64,000 bases of DNA. Source: Bugulina stolonifera. Its lineage: Eukaryota > Bryozoa > Gymnolaemata > Cheilostomatida > Bugulidae. How positions within the stretch are numbered: position 1 is the stretch's first letter; every line of letters begins with the position of its first letter. The stretch is from NCBI GenBank assembly GCA_935421135.1, contig OW285192.1, forward strand, positions 7,026,501-7,090,500, given 5' to 3'. The notes below the pieces were generated by a model, which saw nothing but the letters and a program-made list of their open reading frames with translations, was not told the DNA's origin and ran no database searches. Shown in pieces: positions 15,501-28,500 of this stretch. Both the position numbers and the translations under genes were made by a program.

Positions 15501-18500
15501 AAAATACCGGATAATCTTAATTACACCAGCAACTCAACTACAGAGTTATTATGTACACTCAATACAACAGTACCTCTCGAAACGGAGTGCAATTCTACAG
15601 GTGATTGGATCTTTGATGGAAGCCCTGACCTGGAATATTCTGGAAGGATCAAGTTTACGACACTCTGCCCTTGTGAGGAACTCTTTTAATTTGCACCCAC
15701 ATATCACACAAAGTATTTGCAACAAGCACCTTAAAAATCTAACAGCACTGTAGATATGAAGTAGCCTTTTTCGTAACTGCAGTCAACTTCGTGGCTATGA
15801 CTTGGATTCTTAGTTAAACTTCACAGCCTCTCCTACAGTAATGCCTGGTGCTGCTAGTATTCAATAACTTTTATCCTTAATGATTCTTTAGTGATTACAT
15901 GTGATAATTGTTATGCCAGAATTGCTAAAATAATATGTCAGCAGTGTTAGCAGATAGCAGATATTATTTTCACTTTTCCAGACTATGACCATTGCATTGT
16001 ACCAGCCCCGGCTCCAGGTACTAACTTGGTTATACCAACATCCTTTACCACTTCCTCTGGAGAAATAGCTGTACCAACCAGACAGAGTATTTATTACGAA
16101 TGTCTGCCAGGTTATGGAAGATCCAACAACCAGCTGGTAGTTACCTCCATCTGCTTAGAGAATGGTACATTTCAAAATCTCGATGGAGTGACTTTAGCAT
16201 GTGAACTACAAGTAAATAAGGATAATTATTTTATTATATCTATTAGCATAAATATCTAGCAAGCAATTTGCGCATGTACAGCTAAAACCTACAAGGACCA
16301 ATGAAGGTGATGAAGAAATTTTCATCATAATACAATAGTCGGTTTGCAGTAATTTCATATGATACTTCAGTGTTCTCCATTAGTGCAAGTAGGCAATTTT
16401 CCTACATTCAGCAAAGAACATATTAATGGTCTATGAAACCTAAAAGATATTTACACCTCTACATGTGCATGTACATGTACACGTATAATATACATTTTAA
16501 TGTACAATTTACATTTCACATGTCTGTAGGGTTTTCTCTATTGGTCCCAATTTATTATCTCTATTTTAATAATTGTTTTAGCATCTTAATTGCTTTTAGC
16601 ATAGTGTGTTTAGAACAAGGAGCATTTAACATGTACTTAGCAATGCAAAAATTATCTATGGTAATAAATTATTGTAGACTGAGTATATATGGTTTGAGGA
16701 AGATGACTTACCAGGTATATGCGTAGGTTACCATCCATCACCAAACAACTACACTGACTCAGCAAATCTATGTTCCACCTTCAATGGATCCCTAATAACT
16801 TCTGATTCCAACGATACGTCACTGCTAGAATTCATACAGGACAACATAATAAGACAATCTATTACAGCTGCAAACAATTTATGGATTCAAGAAGGTTTGT
16901 TACAGCACAAATAGTGACAAGCTGTGTAGTCCTTGTTCTCCTTTGAGCAGCTAAGTTGTGAATAGAGTCTAGAGAACAATAAATATGGGACTGAAAAATT
17001 TAAATCTGCATATACATGCAGGGCTGTATCCTCTGATTTGAAAGTGGCCCTGCCACGTTCATGGCGGGGTGGGTGCGGGAGGGGCGCTCTAGCGCCCTCC
17101 CGCAGGAGGGGGGTCCGGGGGCCCTCCCACGGAAAATTTTTATCTGAAAGGCTTTAAAACATGCATTTTCCTGCAAAGTAAGCCTGAAACATTTCAGACT
17201 ATGAAACTATAGAGTTACCCTCTTGAAAGAAGATAACTCTATGTAATAGACACCAGGTTTCATGTTAGATGTTTTACGTGTAGCATTCATATGGGTACAT
17301 TGTGTGGGCAATATACATTGCACACTGTTATTTTCTGTTTCAATTATACAACCATATAGGCCTACATTGTTTGATTACACATGAACCACTTTTGGGACAC
17401 CATGGCTTACCACCTAAATGATAGTTAAGGACTTGAACGGTTAGATTGTACTATTGTTAGAGCAATGTAAAAACATGGTTTAAACATAGTCATACAACAA
17501 TTACTGTTAATTTTTGTGTTCCTTTGAGAGTCACACTCTCTTTATATTTGTTCCCAGCTCACAGCTTTTGCATAACATTATTTGTTGTAAACTCTATCAA
17601 GGTAGCTGCTATATACATGCATACATTGGTTCCTGTCACTAAACTGACTAGATGTGTATTCGTTAAATTAATAATGAAGACAAACAATATATTCATACAT
17701 GCTATCAGAGGTTTGAACTCACAGAATAATTTGGAAAGTAGTCTTAGAAGACCTGGTGCTGCCTTCTCATATGATGGAAACACTGCAGAGCAATGGAGTA
17801 TCTGTGATGAAGAATCTGATATTTATATATTGAGGAAGGTTTTGCAGCAAATGCCAGCACATTGGAAAGTTCAAAGCAATGATCTTGTTGAGTTTAGTTG
17901 GATCAGAGGAATTGCTGAAGAATACAAGAAAGGGCTAATCACAATGGTCATGGACAGAAGAGCAGTAGAGACCAAGTATCACAAGCAGAATTTAGAGAAC
18001 TGTGCAAACCCATCACAAATGTTATTTTACAAAGGTAGAAGTTTGACACCAGGTTACAAAATAACACAATTCTTTAACAAGTCTGCACAATAGCAGAGCT
18101 AATCAAAGAGCCATCACGGCTCCTGGAGCTGGGTATTATTATAGTCCGATATGGCATGAAGGGAAAACCTAGTTCAGGACGAAAACTTCCAGGTCATCGG
18201 CGGAACTCAAACCCACGTCCTTGCAGATAGCTTGAAGCCTTCAGTCAGTTTTACAGTGATACCAGAAACCAGACAGCCAATCTGCCTACGTAGACTTGAC
18301 AGATGAATTACTGAGAAATCAAATAACAGCCTGAGTATATGGCAACTCATCATGCTTTGAAAAACGTCTAACCTCACTCTAGTTGCAGCAGTGCAAACTT
18401 GCCAGATACATGAAGCAGCTGAGTGATTTGAATGTACTATAATAGACAGGCTGAACTCATGAACCAACAGTAGATGCCATCCGTATCAAGTCAACACCAC

Positions 18501-21500
18501 CAAGTCAGCACCACCAAGTCAGCACCACCAAGTCAGCACCACCAAGTCAGCACCACCAAGTCAGCACCACCAAGTCAGCACCACCAAGTCAGCACCACCA
18601 AGTCAGCACCACCAAGTCAGCACCACCAAGTCAGCACCACCAAGTCAACACCAACAAGTCAACACCAACAAGTCAACACCAACAAGTCAACACGGTATAT
18701 AAAGTAACACCTCTAATCACCACAAGATGCAACAGGTGTGGGAGAAAAAGCACTGAAAGAAAGTAGAGATGTTTAACTCACTTTACTCAACTTTAGAAGT
18801 ACATCTATCCAATAATAGAGACCAACAACATATTCTATTGATATTCTTGCAAATAATAAATAGTTTGGGGTGTGGTAGGCTGATTGTAGCATGAGCTAAG
18901 TACAGTATCTATATTATTTTTATTCCATTGTATAAGAGTTAATTTATAAGTATTAGTATATTCTATCTAATTTCAAGCTAATTTAATAAAAATTGGTAAA
19001 TTTTTACAAATAAAATGCAAATTATATTAATTATTTACTTTATCATATCTCTACCTGTGCTATTGAATCTCAATCTGCTAAAACAGCCATTGACAGTTGC
19101 ATGCTAATAAATAAATTTTTCAGCAGGTATTAATACAAGCCTTCCATGGGTTTGTATGAGTGAATAAATCTGTAATAACAGATTTTTTCTGGTGTGAAGC
19201 CATTGTTATTGTCTTAATCTTTCTTGATTTCCATCAATATAACAAAATTATTGTAGATTATTTCAAAATTCCCACTTTTATAGTAGACCGTGCTCTCTGT
19301 ATTTCATTAGTTTCTAAAAGAAATCACTGAGTTCTAACACTAATGCTAACACGGGTAGAAAACATATTAAAAGCTTGAACTAATGGCAGTGAGCTCTCTC
19401 AAGGTTCTACATTGATTATCAACTCTCATTGTTACAAATATTACGGAGTTCATTGCCTACGCTTGATAGAATGGCCGCTTCTATAACGCCCAGTGGGCTT
19501 TCGATGCTGAAAAAGTGGCCCGGTGGACTGGCCGTAAAGGTGGCTACGTAAAGGTGGCTACGGCCCTATATACATGTACATTACCAGCTAAGTTAAGTAG
19601 AGAGTTAATCATGCTAGCACTAATGCATGTTTGAAATTGAGAAGGCATGTACCAATGTGTAGAAATTCGAGCAGCAATGATTATTTAGTATTTCAACTTT
19701 CTCTGATTATTGCATTCAACTCATTTGCATATATTTCCAGCATCATATATGAATGTGAATGGGTCATGTCCATTTGTATCCTACGAAAATGGGAGTTTCA
19801 CGGTCAAGTCTCAAGGTTGTGGTATGTCATTACCCTTTGTCTGTACTTCAGGCTCACAGAAGATTGACGGTGAGTGGGGCTATCTACATTTGGACTTAGA
19901 TGCATAATATATTTTATACCAAATTGTCTCCTAATAATTTACTCAAATATGCTGTATAATATCAATAACAACAGGCGATGGACGTGACATTAATAATGCT
20001 ACATGTATATGGCACCTATGACAGGTTTTCTACTGTTCGTACTAAGCCACCTCATGAACTAGTAATAGCTTGCACTAATCGTTGGCATACAGCTGAGTGT
20101 ACGCACCGACTGAGCTCACTAAATATTTGCGAGCTGAATTTAAACTGCACTGAGTTCAGTCCTTGGAAACCCTGTGACAATGTCGTAAATTACACTGACA
20201 GGTGGTTGGAGTGAGTGGCAGGAATGGAGTGCTTGTGATTTGAACAGGAAGAGGTTGAGAAGGAGAATATGTAATAATCCAGTTCCATCATGTGGAGGAG
20301 AACCTTGCCAAGGGTCAGTGACAACAGAAGACAGGTGCTGTACAGATCCAGGTTAGTTTCTCTGCTGAGATTATTGTGTGAACTATGTTGCTTTCTCTTT
20401 ATGTAAATAATATTTCGAACCAGTGCATGTTTTGTTTAATTATGAATACATGTAAGTAAACTAACTTTAATATTGATGCACGTAACTTCCTGGCAGGTCA
20501 GTTTCTTGGAAGCATAAGAGCATTGGAAGGCCGAACACCCGGAAGTACAGTTAGGTACATTTGCATTCAAGGATTTACTCTTGCAAATGCCGGTCACCCA
20601 GTTTTTCTAACCTGTCAAAGTAATGGAGAATGGAGTTCAACACCTCCGGTTTGTGAAAGTTAGTTATTGCAGTTAGTATTCTGGAATAGCTTCTTCTCAC
20701 TTAGCTGTATTATCATGAAATAATCATGGTACAGTGTACAGTGCTGTGCATAATTCAGGAGTCACATTAAAAATTTCGCAATTGTTTTCATATACATGCA
20801 TTTTTCTTATGAATTTATGTAAAGTGGTATGTAAACCTATACATTTTTGAAATCCTTGCTTTGTAAGCAACATGAATATGCCTGTCATTTTACTGTTTGT
20901 CTAAAAATAACAACTTTTTTTGCCATCATAGGTAGCAGAGTCACCCACATTGAAAAATCCCAATTGTGTTAAAAGTTGCTAGGGCCCAACGAACTACACT
21001 TGTCTCTTTTACAAAGTACTGTAAACACAATTTTTTGAACAGCACACTCTTGTGTAACATATGGTGGCCCTAAAAAGGGCCGTTGGGTTTGATCTTTGTG
21101 GTCAATACTTGGTTCGCCACCCTTTGTTTGCAATCACCATCTGGCAGCGTCTTGGAAGGGGCTCCACAAGTTTTTGAAGTTCTTCAGTTGATATTACTCG
21201 AAACTATGCTGCTATTACCGCTTCAGTTAGCTCTCTTTTGGTCTTTGGTTTGTTCTTGGCAATGATGTTGCTAATTCTCTGCCACAGGTTCTCTATTGGG
21301 TTGATATCAGGCGACTGCACTGGCCACTCCATTCGTTCAATCTCCTTGTTTCTGTACCATTCTTGGACTATCTTTGTTCTGTGGTAAGGTGCATTATCGT
21401 CTTGAAAGATCCATTTGTTTGGGTCAAACAAGTCCCTTCCACTTGGTATCAGCTTCCTTTCAAGCACATCAATGTATTTTGTACCATTCATCATGCCTTG

Positions 21501-22555
21501 CACCACCTCCAATCGTCCAACTCCATTGGCAGCCATGCACCCCCAAACCATAATTGAGGTAGAGTGTTTAATAGTTGGAGAGATGCAGTATGGTTTGTAC
21601 TCTTTTGAAGGTGATCTTCTGACATAGTTGTTGCCACCATGGTTGTTTATGGTAAATGTTAATTCATCGCTGAATATTACGGTTTTCCATTTGTCAACAG
21701 ACCATTTAACATGCTGACGTGCCAACCTCAGACGAGCCTTTCTCTGGCGTTCTGTCAGCAAAGGTTTATTTCTTGCCTTATACCCTCTCAAGTTGTTCTG
21801 CAACAGTGGTCTCCGTATGGTTGATGAAGATAACACAGCACCAGTGCTTTCCTTGAGATCCCTAGCAAGTTCTACAGAGGTTAGTCTCCTGTTTGCCAAA
21901 GACAGTCTCACAAGTGTTCGGTCCTCTCTAACTGCGCTCTTACGTGTCCTGCCGGGTCGACTCTTGCATCCGGTCTTTCCTGTCTCATTCCACCTCTTTA
22001 TCACTCATTGAACACCCTTCAATGAGCAACCTGCTTTCTGAGCTATAGACCTCTGAGAATTGGCTTCTTGATGAAGAAAAAGTATCACTCCCCGAGTTTC
22101 TGCATTAATTTGTTAGCCTCCCATGGTCACCACTAAAATACTGATGAAAGTGCTCTAAACAGCCTCCAAAAAGTGAACATTGTGAGTAGTATAGTCAGTG
22201 CACTTCTAGACAGACACGCACTCATTGACCCCTGTTTTCAACCAATCACAAGCCGGTATTTCCGATTTCAACCAATCACAGAAGAGCACAAAAATTTTGC
22301 ACACGACCTTGCCAAGGTCACCCCAAAATCCCCCCTTCTGATTGGTCGAAAAAACATTTGCACACTTGACCCCGAACCCGGCCACGACCCCTTCCCTTCC
22401 TCCTTCCCACCCTCCTCCCCTCCCCCTCCCCCACCTCCCACTCCTCCCCCCTCCCCGCCACCGCCCTCGTCCCGTCCGCGCCACCGCCGTCGCCGCCGCC
22501 GCCACCGCCGCCCTCACCACCGCCGTCGCCGCCGCCACCACCACCGCCCTCACCA

Positions 22556-22586
<31 letters not shown>

Positions 22587-25500
22587 CGCCACCACCACCA
22601 CCGCCGCCACCACCACCACCGCCACCGCCGCCGCCGCCGCCACCACCACCACCACCACCGCCGCCGCCGCCGCCGCCGCCGCCATCACCGTCATCACCGC
22701 CACCCCTCCTCCACCGCCGCCCACCCTCCCCCCCGCAACCCCCACTCACCCGAACGACCAATCGTTTGAGGCGGTCAAGCCGCGTCCGCCCACGTTGCGT
22801 GCGGCGCCGACCGTACACGTGGAGGCGACGCCGGTGCCCCGTATCCACCGGGCCAAGCGACTAGGCAGCGGCCCGCCGCCCATTCCGAGTTCCACTGGGG
22901 TGGGACTATAAAAGATAAGTTTGACTGATGATAGTATTAATACAAAGAAGACTTAGTCATAGCAAACATGTCTTTTCTCACCAAAGGAGCAGCGGGGAGA
23001 TATGTACTTTTAAAGGAAGTCCTCCCGAAGTCTGTATGGGATTATATGATCAAAAGTAATATCGAAGAAGCGAATAGTCCATGGATGTGGTATTGGGTTG
23101 ACAGACTCGCTCATAATTCCTTAGTGGTAGAGCTTGCCATCTATTTTAGAACACTTTCACTCTCTATGAATATCCCTTTTAAGATAGGAGAGGAAAAGTT
23201 GAGGAAAATGGCACTTTGTTATGAAGACTTAACAGGAGCTAGGTCAAGATTTTCATCTATGGTAGAAACAAAAAACGCATCCGTTTCTTCTCCCTTACTC
23301 CTTCTTAGGAATGCAGAGTTGTCAACCTGGTGTAGAGTGGAGGTTGAGAAGATTATTGAAGATAGAAACTGGGATGAAACTGGTGTGGGAGCGGAGGCCA
23401 CTTTTAACACTCACTTCTTACTATATCTGGATAATGAACCTGGTGGGGAAGGTTCAAAGAATGAACTCTATCATAGAGTATTGAACATATTAAAGGATGG
23501 GGCAAGAAGATGTCGCTTTGAGGATGGGAAGGAGAAATCGCGAGCGAAGAGGAGTTACAATGAAGAAAGCATCCCTGGTTTAATTCTTAGTAGAGGTAAT
23601 ACGCTATATGCAGGGCGATTGTTTGGAGAACTAGATCCATCCAAAAATGGGTTAGAGGTGATAAGAAGTCCTTCACCAGGAGATGCTAGATTAGAGGTGA
23701 GAGAGACTTCTACAGGAGAGACTAACCAGGTTATGATAGAAGAGGTTGAAATGTGTGACATTGGAGAACTAGATTCATCCAAAAACGGGTTAGAGGAGAT
23801 AAGAAGCCCTTCACCAGGAGAAGCTAGGGTGGAAGTGAGAGAGACTTCTACAGGAGAGAATAAGCAGATTATGATAGAAGAGCGAACTCATGTAGAAACT
23901 AAAGAAGAGGTTGAAATGTGTGACAAAAGGGAACAAGAGATTAGAAAGATAGAACAAGAATTGGCACTAAAGAAAGTGGAATTGGCAGGAGCACTGGGGT
24001 GGAAAGAAGCACTAGAGATGCAACAGAGAATTGATGCAAGAAAAGAGAGAAGAACAAATCGCATTGCCTTCTTAGAAAAAAAGTTAACAGAGGAAAGAAT
24101 GGAAAAAGAGAGGTTAATGATGGAAATCGAGCGTTTGCAAAAAGAAGAAGAAGAAGAAAAAATGGATAGTGTATCAATTATTGATCACATAATTCCCCAC
24201 CTGGCTAACAAACTAGATGATAATGATGCAAAAGCAGAAGGGGAAGATAGTAAACTGCCACAGTGGGTTCCAACAGGAGAAAGTAATGATGAATAAAAGT
24301 GTATAGATTCCAATCGTTCTCTCAAACAAGGGCAAGATGTCAAAGCAAGAGGTAGTATGTAGAAATGAGAATTATGAAGATGTGGCTGATGGTCTCTTAG
24401 ATGAAGTAGTAGCTATCTCTGCTGAAGAGGGAAGGGAGCGAATAGGAGAGAGAAGCAACAAAAGAAAGAAGTTCACATTCTACATAATCATAATACTATT
24501 TATACTTTCTTGCTCATCTTTATCACCATCAGTTTACACATATCTAAGTGATAGGGAACCACCCAATGGCAAAGACAAAGGAGTACTTAAGCAAGGACAC
24601 TTTTTAAAAACAAACACAACTCTATTAGCTACTCAACTGGATCAGCATGCGTCCACACCAAGAAATCGATCTTCGCTTGCAGAGTCCCTTCACAGCTCTA
24701 GTCTGTGGTCCAACAGGGAGTGGAAAAACGGAACTACTATTTAGTCTTATTAGGAGAGTTGATGAAATTGCTTCACCCACTCCTGTTGAAATCATTTACT
24801 GCTATGGAGTTTGGCAACGCCGCTTTGAGGATTACAAGGATAAAGTAAGGTTTCATTCAGGACTCATTGATGTAGAAATGGATATAGAGCGTGATGGGAA
24901 GAATCGCTGGCTCATCATTGATGACTTGATGGGTGAAGTCGGGGGGAAAGAGACTACTAATGCAATCTTTACAAAGTTCAGTCACCACCTGAACATAAGC
25001 GTCTTTTTCTTACTACAGAACCTTTTCCCGAAAGATAATAGAACAGTGTCAATAAACTCGCAGTACTTTTTCTTGTTCAAGAATCCCAGAGACGGAATGT
25101 CTGTTACCAATCTTGCAAAGCAGGCTTTTCCTCAGAGTACAAGAGCTGTTCAAGAAGCTTTTAGTGATGCTACACGTAAGCCACACTCTTTTCTATTCTT
25201 GAATCTTCGCCAGGAAACCCCGGAGTGGGCTAGACTGATCGGTAATTTTGCTTCTGAGCACTCTCCCATGACTGTATATATCCCGAATACCCTGGAATAT
25301 AAGTAGCATTCACATCTCTACTCTCTCCATAAACTGTCTTGGACTCGAAGAGAGCGCATCCATCATCAAGCATGAGATACATTAATTCACCCGAGTATTC
25401 TCCAAGGTTGAGGAGGAATGCCTTGAGTATATATGCACTGACGAAAGCATCTGCAACCATCAGAGATTCAACCATTGCTGAGGCTAACAAAGACCTTATA

Positions 25501-28500
25501 CTCGCTCTTGTTGAGTGTGCTAGAAATGTATTATTAGGTAATGTTCATCTAACTACCGCTCAGTTGAACTCTCTACGTCGACATAGAAGGGCCATTGAGG
25601 ATCTCACCAACTCTCGTACTAGTGTGAGGCAGAAAAAGTTAATCCTACAACGTGGCGGATTTTTAGGTCTTCTTTTGAAGCCATTGGCAAGTTTACTTGG
25701 AGGTGTGCTTGGTGGATTAGGCGGTGGACGAAGGTGAAATGAGTCTCAAGTTTTCTAAAAAGTATCTTCTTATGGATAAACATACATATGAATCAATGAA
25801 TAGTAGAAACAACAAAAAAGAAGGAGAGCATCTACCCTCACTCTCTACAAATGGGGATCTACTCCTGGCAGAAAAAAGCAGAAAAGATGTAATATCTAAC
25901 CTCAAAAACTCTGATACAGACATCTACTCTCAGCTAGAGCAACATGCTCATAAAATGAATAAGTTCCTAAAAGAGTTGGAGAGATCACGCCATCCGCAGC
26001 AGGAGTTGTATAATACATTAGAGGGAATTAACACTAGGTTTAATGAAATGCATACATGGAGACAAAGAGAAGAAGAAGCACAAGAGCGAGGGCGAGAGAA
26101 AAAAAGAGATGATGAAAAGAGGCGAAGTGGCTCAAGGTCACCACTACCACACCCATATAGGAGAGAAACAAAACCAGAGAGGTCAGAAGCTGGCGCACGT
26201 TGGAGTGGGAAGGGTGAAAATAGAAGTCCTATCAAAACTAGGTCTAGGCGAAAGCTTCCTAAAACCCCTCTTGCAAGCAATAGTAAAACAGAAAGATGGA
26301 TGATATAGATGAAGGTCTACGTGATATTTACTTCTCCCCTCCTCAACCACCATCTTTTGGAGGAAAGAGAAAGTTAGTTTTAGCTTCTCCTCCTGGTATT
26401 AATGAGAATGATGTTGAGAAGTGGTTGAGAAGTCAAGACGCATACACTCTTCATCGCCCGATTAGAATGAAGTTTACAAGGAGAAAAACGTTTGTGAGTG
26501 GGATTGGTGAACAACTCCAGGCAGATCTCGTGGATGTGCGTGCGCACAAGGACTCAAATGATGGAGTAACATTTTTGCTCACCTGCATAGATGCCTTCTC
26601 ACGGAAAGCATGGGTCTTTCCTCTTCATTCCAAGTCTGGTCTGGAAGTGTCCAATGCACTCATCTCTCTATTCGAAAATGAAAGCTTTAGACAAATACAA
26701 ACTGATAAAGGTAAGGAGTTCCTAAACAGAAGGGTGAGTGAAGTGCTAAAGAAGTATGGAGTTAGCCATTTCACCTCTGAGAATGAGATCATCAAGGCTG
26801 CTCTTGTTGAACGCTTTAATAGAACATTGAGAGGGAAAATTCATCGTCTACTCACTTATAGAGGGGATGGACGCTACTTAGAAGATGTAGAAGACCTAGT
26901 CCAAGGATATAACAACAGTTTTAATAGGTCAATTGGAATGAAACCTATTGAGGTTGATTACGATAATCAAGAAGAGGTTTGGGTTCGGTTAAATGAGTTC
27001 TCACCTAAACGATGGTTAAAGAAAACAAGAGTAAAATACTCACCAGGTGATCATGTTCGGATTTCGATGGCTCGTAGTAGCTTTGAGCGAGGGTTCACAC
27101 CAAACTGGTCAACCGAGATATTCACCATAAAAGCAGTCAAGGCACATACCTCACCTCCTGTCTATACACTGGAAGACCTAAACAAAGAAGGAGTAGATGG
27201 AACATTCTATGCACAAGAATTGCAACATGTTAACCTACCTGAAATCTTTAGAGTTGAGAAAGTCATACGTAAACGGAGAAGGAGAGGAAAAGAAGAGAGT
27301 TTCGTGAAATGGAGTGGTTATCCCTCTTCATTTAATAGTTGGATAGATTCTAGTCAGTTTGTGTAAGATCAAAGGTAGTATAAATTCGATATGTAAGTTC
27401 AGTTTTGCTCACTCTCAAAGATGGCCTTCAATGTCACACTTACCTCAAATGTACGCATCGGTGGGAGTGACACAAACACCAATGCTCACTTCATTACGAA
27501 GCTAGCCAAGACATTGAAGCTTCACTCATCACAGTGGGAGGTTGGGTTACTTGACATTCAGTACCCTGCATCCTGGAGAAATGTGGAAGATGGCTATGTA
27601 GTGGTTACGAATACAAAAGATGGAGTCAAACGAAAATGTGAAATCAGGAGTGGAAGGTATGCTTCCATGGGTGAACTTTTGAGTGAGATCAATAGAATAC
27701 TAATAAACTACGACTTAGAAAAAGTAGTGAGCTTTTACTATGATAGTCTACGGAATGAAACCTTCCTCATGTTGAGAGAACAGGAACACTCTGTCATGAT
27801 GTCACGTGATGTTGCGTGGGTGTTGGGATTCGAACCTGATGTAGAATATGCTGCGGAAATCAACAGGAGTCAAAACCCTCCAGACATCAATGCTGGTTTC
27901 ACATCCCTCTATGTCTACTCCTCCGTAGTCTCACCAAGACATGTTGGAGATAGTCTAGTCCCCCTACTTCGCACAGTTCCTATAACAGAGAGTGAAAGAA
28001 ATAGCACCGTTTTCTTTGAGTTTTCGAATGTTCAATACTCTCCAGTGTCTAATACAAGCACAGACCTCATCGAGGTAGATATAAGACGTGATGATGGAGA
28101 AAGGGTCTCATTTCGCAGTGGAAAGGTTGTGCTGACGGTTCGTTTCAGACCGCGTGGAGAGAAATAACATGGCCCCTCGCATAGTTCCATATTTTCCTGA
28201 TGAGTCAGGTGAGATGTATGAAGACTATTATGCAAACCAGGTGGGAGAGGGAATGAGTGTGTACAGGGGAAAACCTATTATGACGGGTAATGGGATCGGC
28301 TCACTCTTTTCTGGACTGGCCCGAGGGGTCCTTCCCATGCTAAAGAATGGTGCCAAAACTATTGGGAAAAAGCTATTGACTACTGGAGCTTCGGTTCTGG
28401 GAGATGTAATCAAGGGAGAGAACTTCAAATCCTCTGCAGCAAAACGTTTTCGTGAAGCTGGTGGGGATCTTCTAGGTGATGTAGAAGATGAATTACGTGA

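Larger units (their letters stand above)
17019..19568. mobile_element. hAT-like DNA transposon, probably non-autonomous
   Basis: Ends CAGGGCTGTATCC / GGCTACGGCCCTA are imperfect inverted repeats of hAT type. The 8-bp target duplication TATACATG lies at 17011-17018 and 19569-19576. The 5' end is GC-rich (17040-17140), with a short hairpin around GCGCTCTAGCGC. No hAT transposase domain is recognised. It lies in the intron that splits the C-type-lectin-like domain of gene A. Confidence 0.8.

Noticed and set aside
18474..18707. 77-residue Ser/Thr/Gln/His-rich frame
   Set aside because: Translation of the 14-bp tandem repeat.
20069..20201. Open Cys-rich stretch (CTNRWHTAECTHR...FSPWKPCDN) just before the TSP1 exon of gene A, possibly an extra exon
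   Set aside because: It has a phase-compatible acceptor (AATAG at 20064-20068) but no donor that leaves room for the well-supported TSP1 exon at 20202, and gene B has no counterpart. It stays a candidate only.
22206..22911. Long Ala/Thr/Pro- or Gly-rich open frames over the left terminal repeat, and their copies at 32192-32897
   Set aside because: They cover a CCG/CCA low-complexity tract that is free of stops in several frames on both strands. The same frames occur mirrored in the right repeat. No domain or codon-use signal.
22968..24296. First gene of the Polinton-like element as a DNA polymerase or helicase
   Set aside because: No family-B polymerase motifs (such as DxxSLYP, or YxDTD) and no Walker motifs; the second half is a coiled coil.
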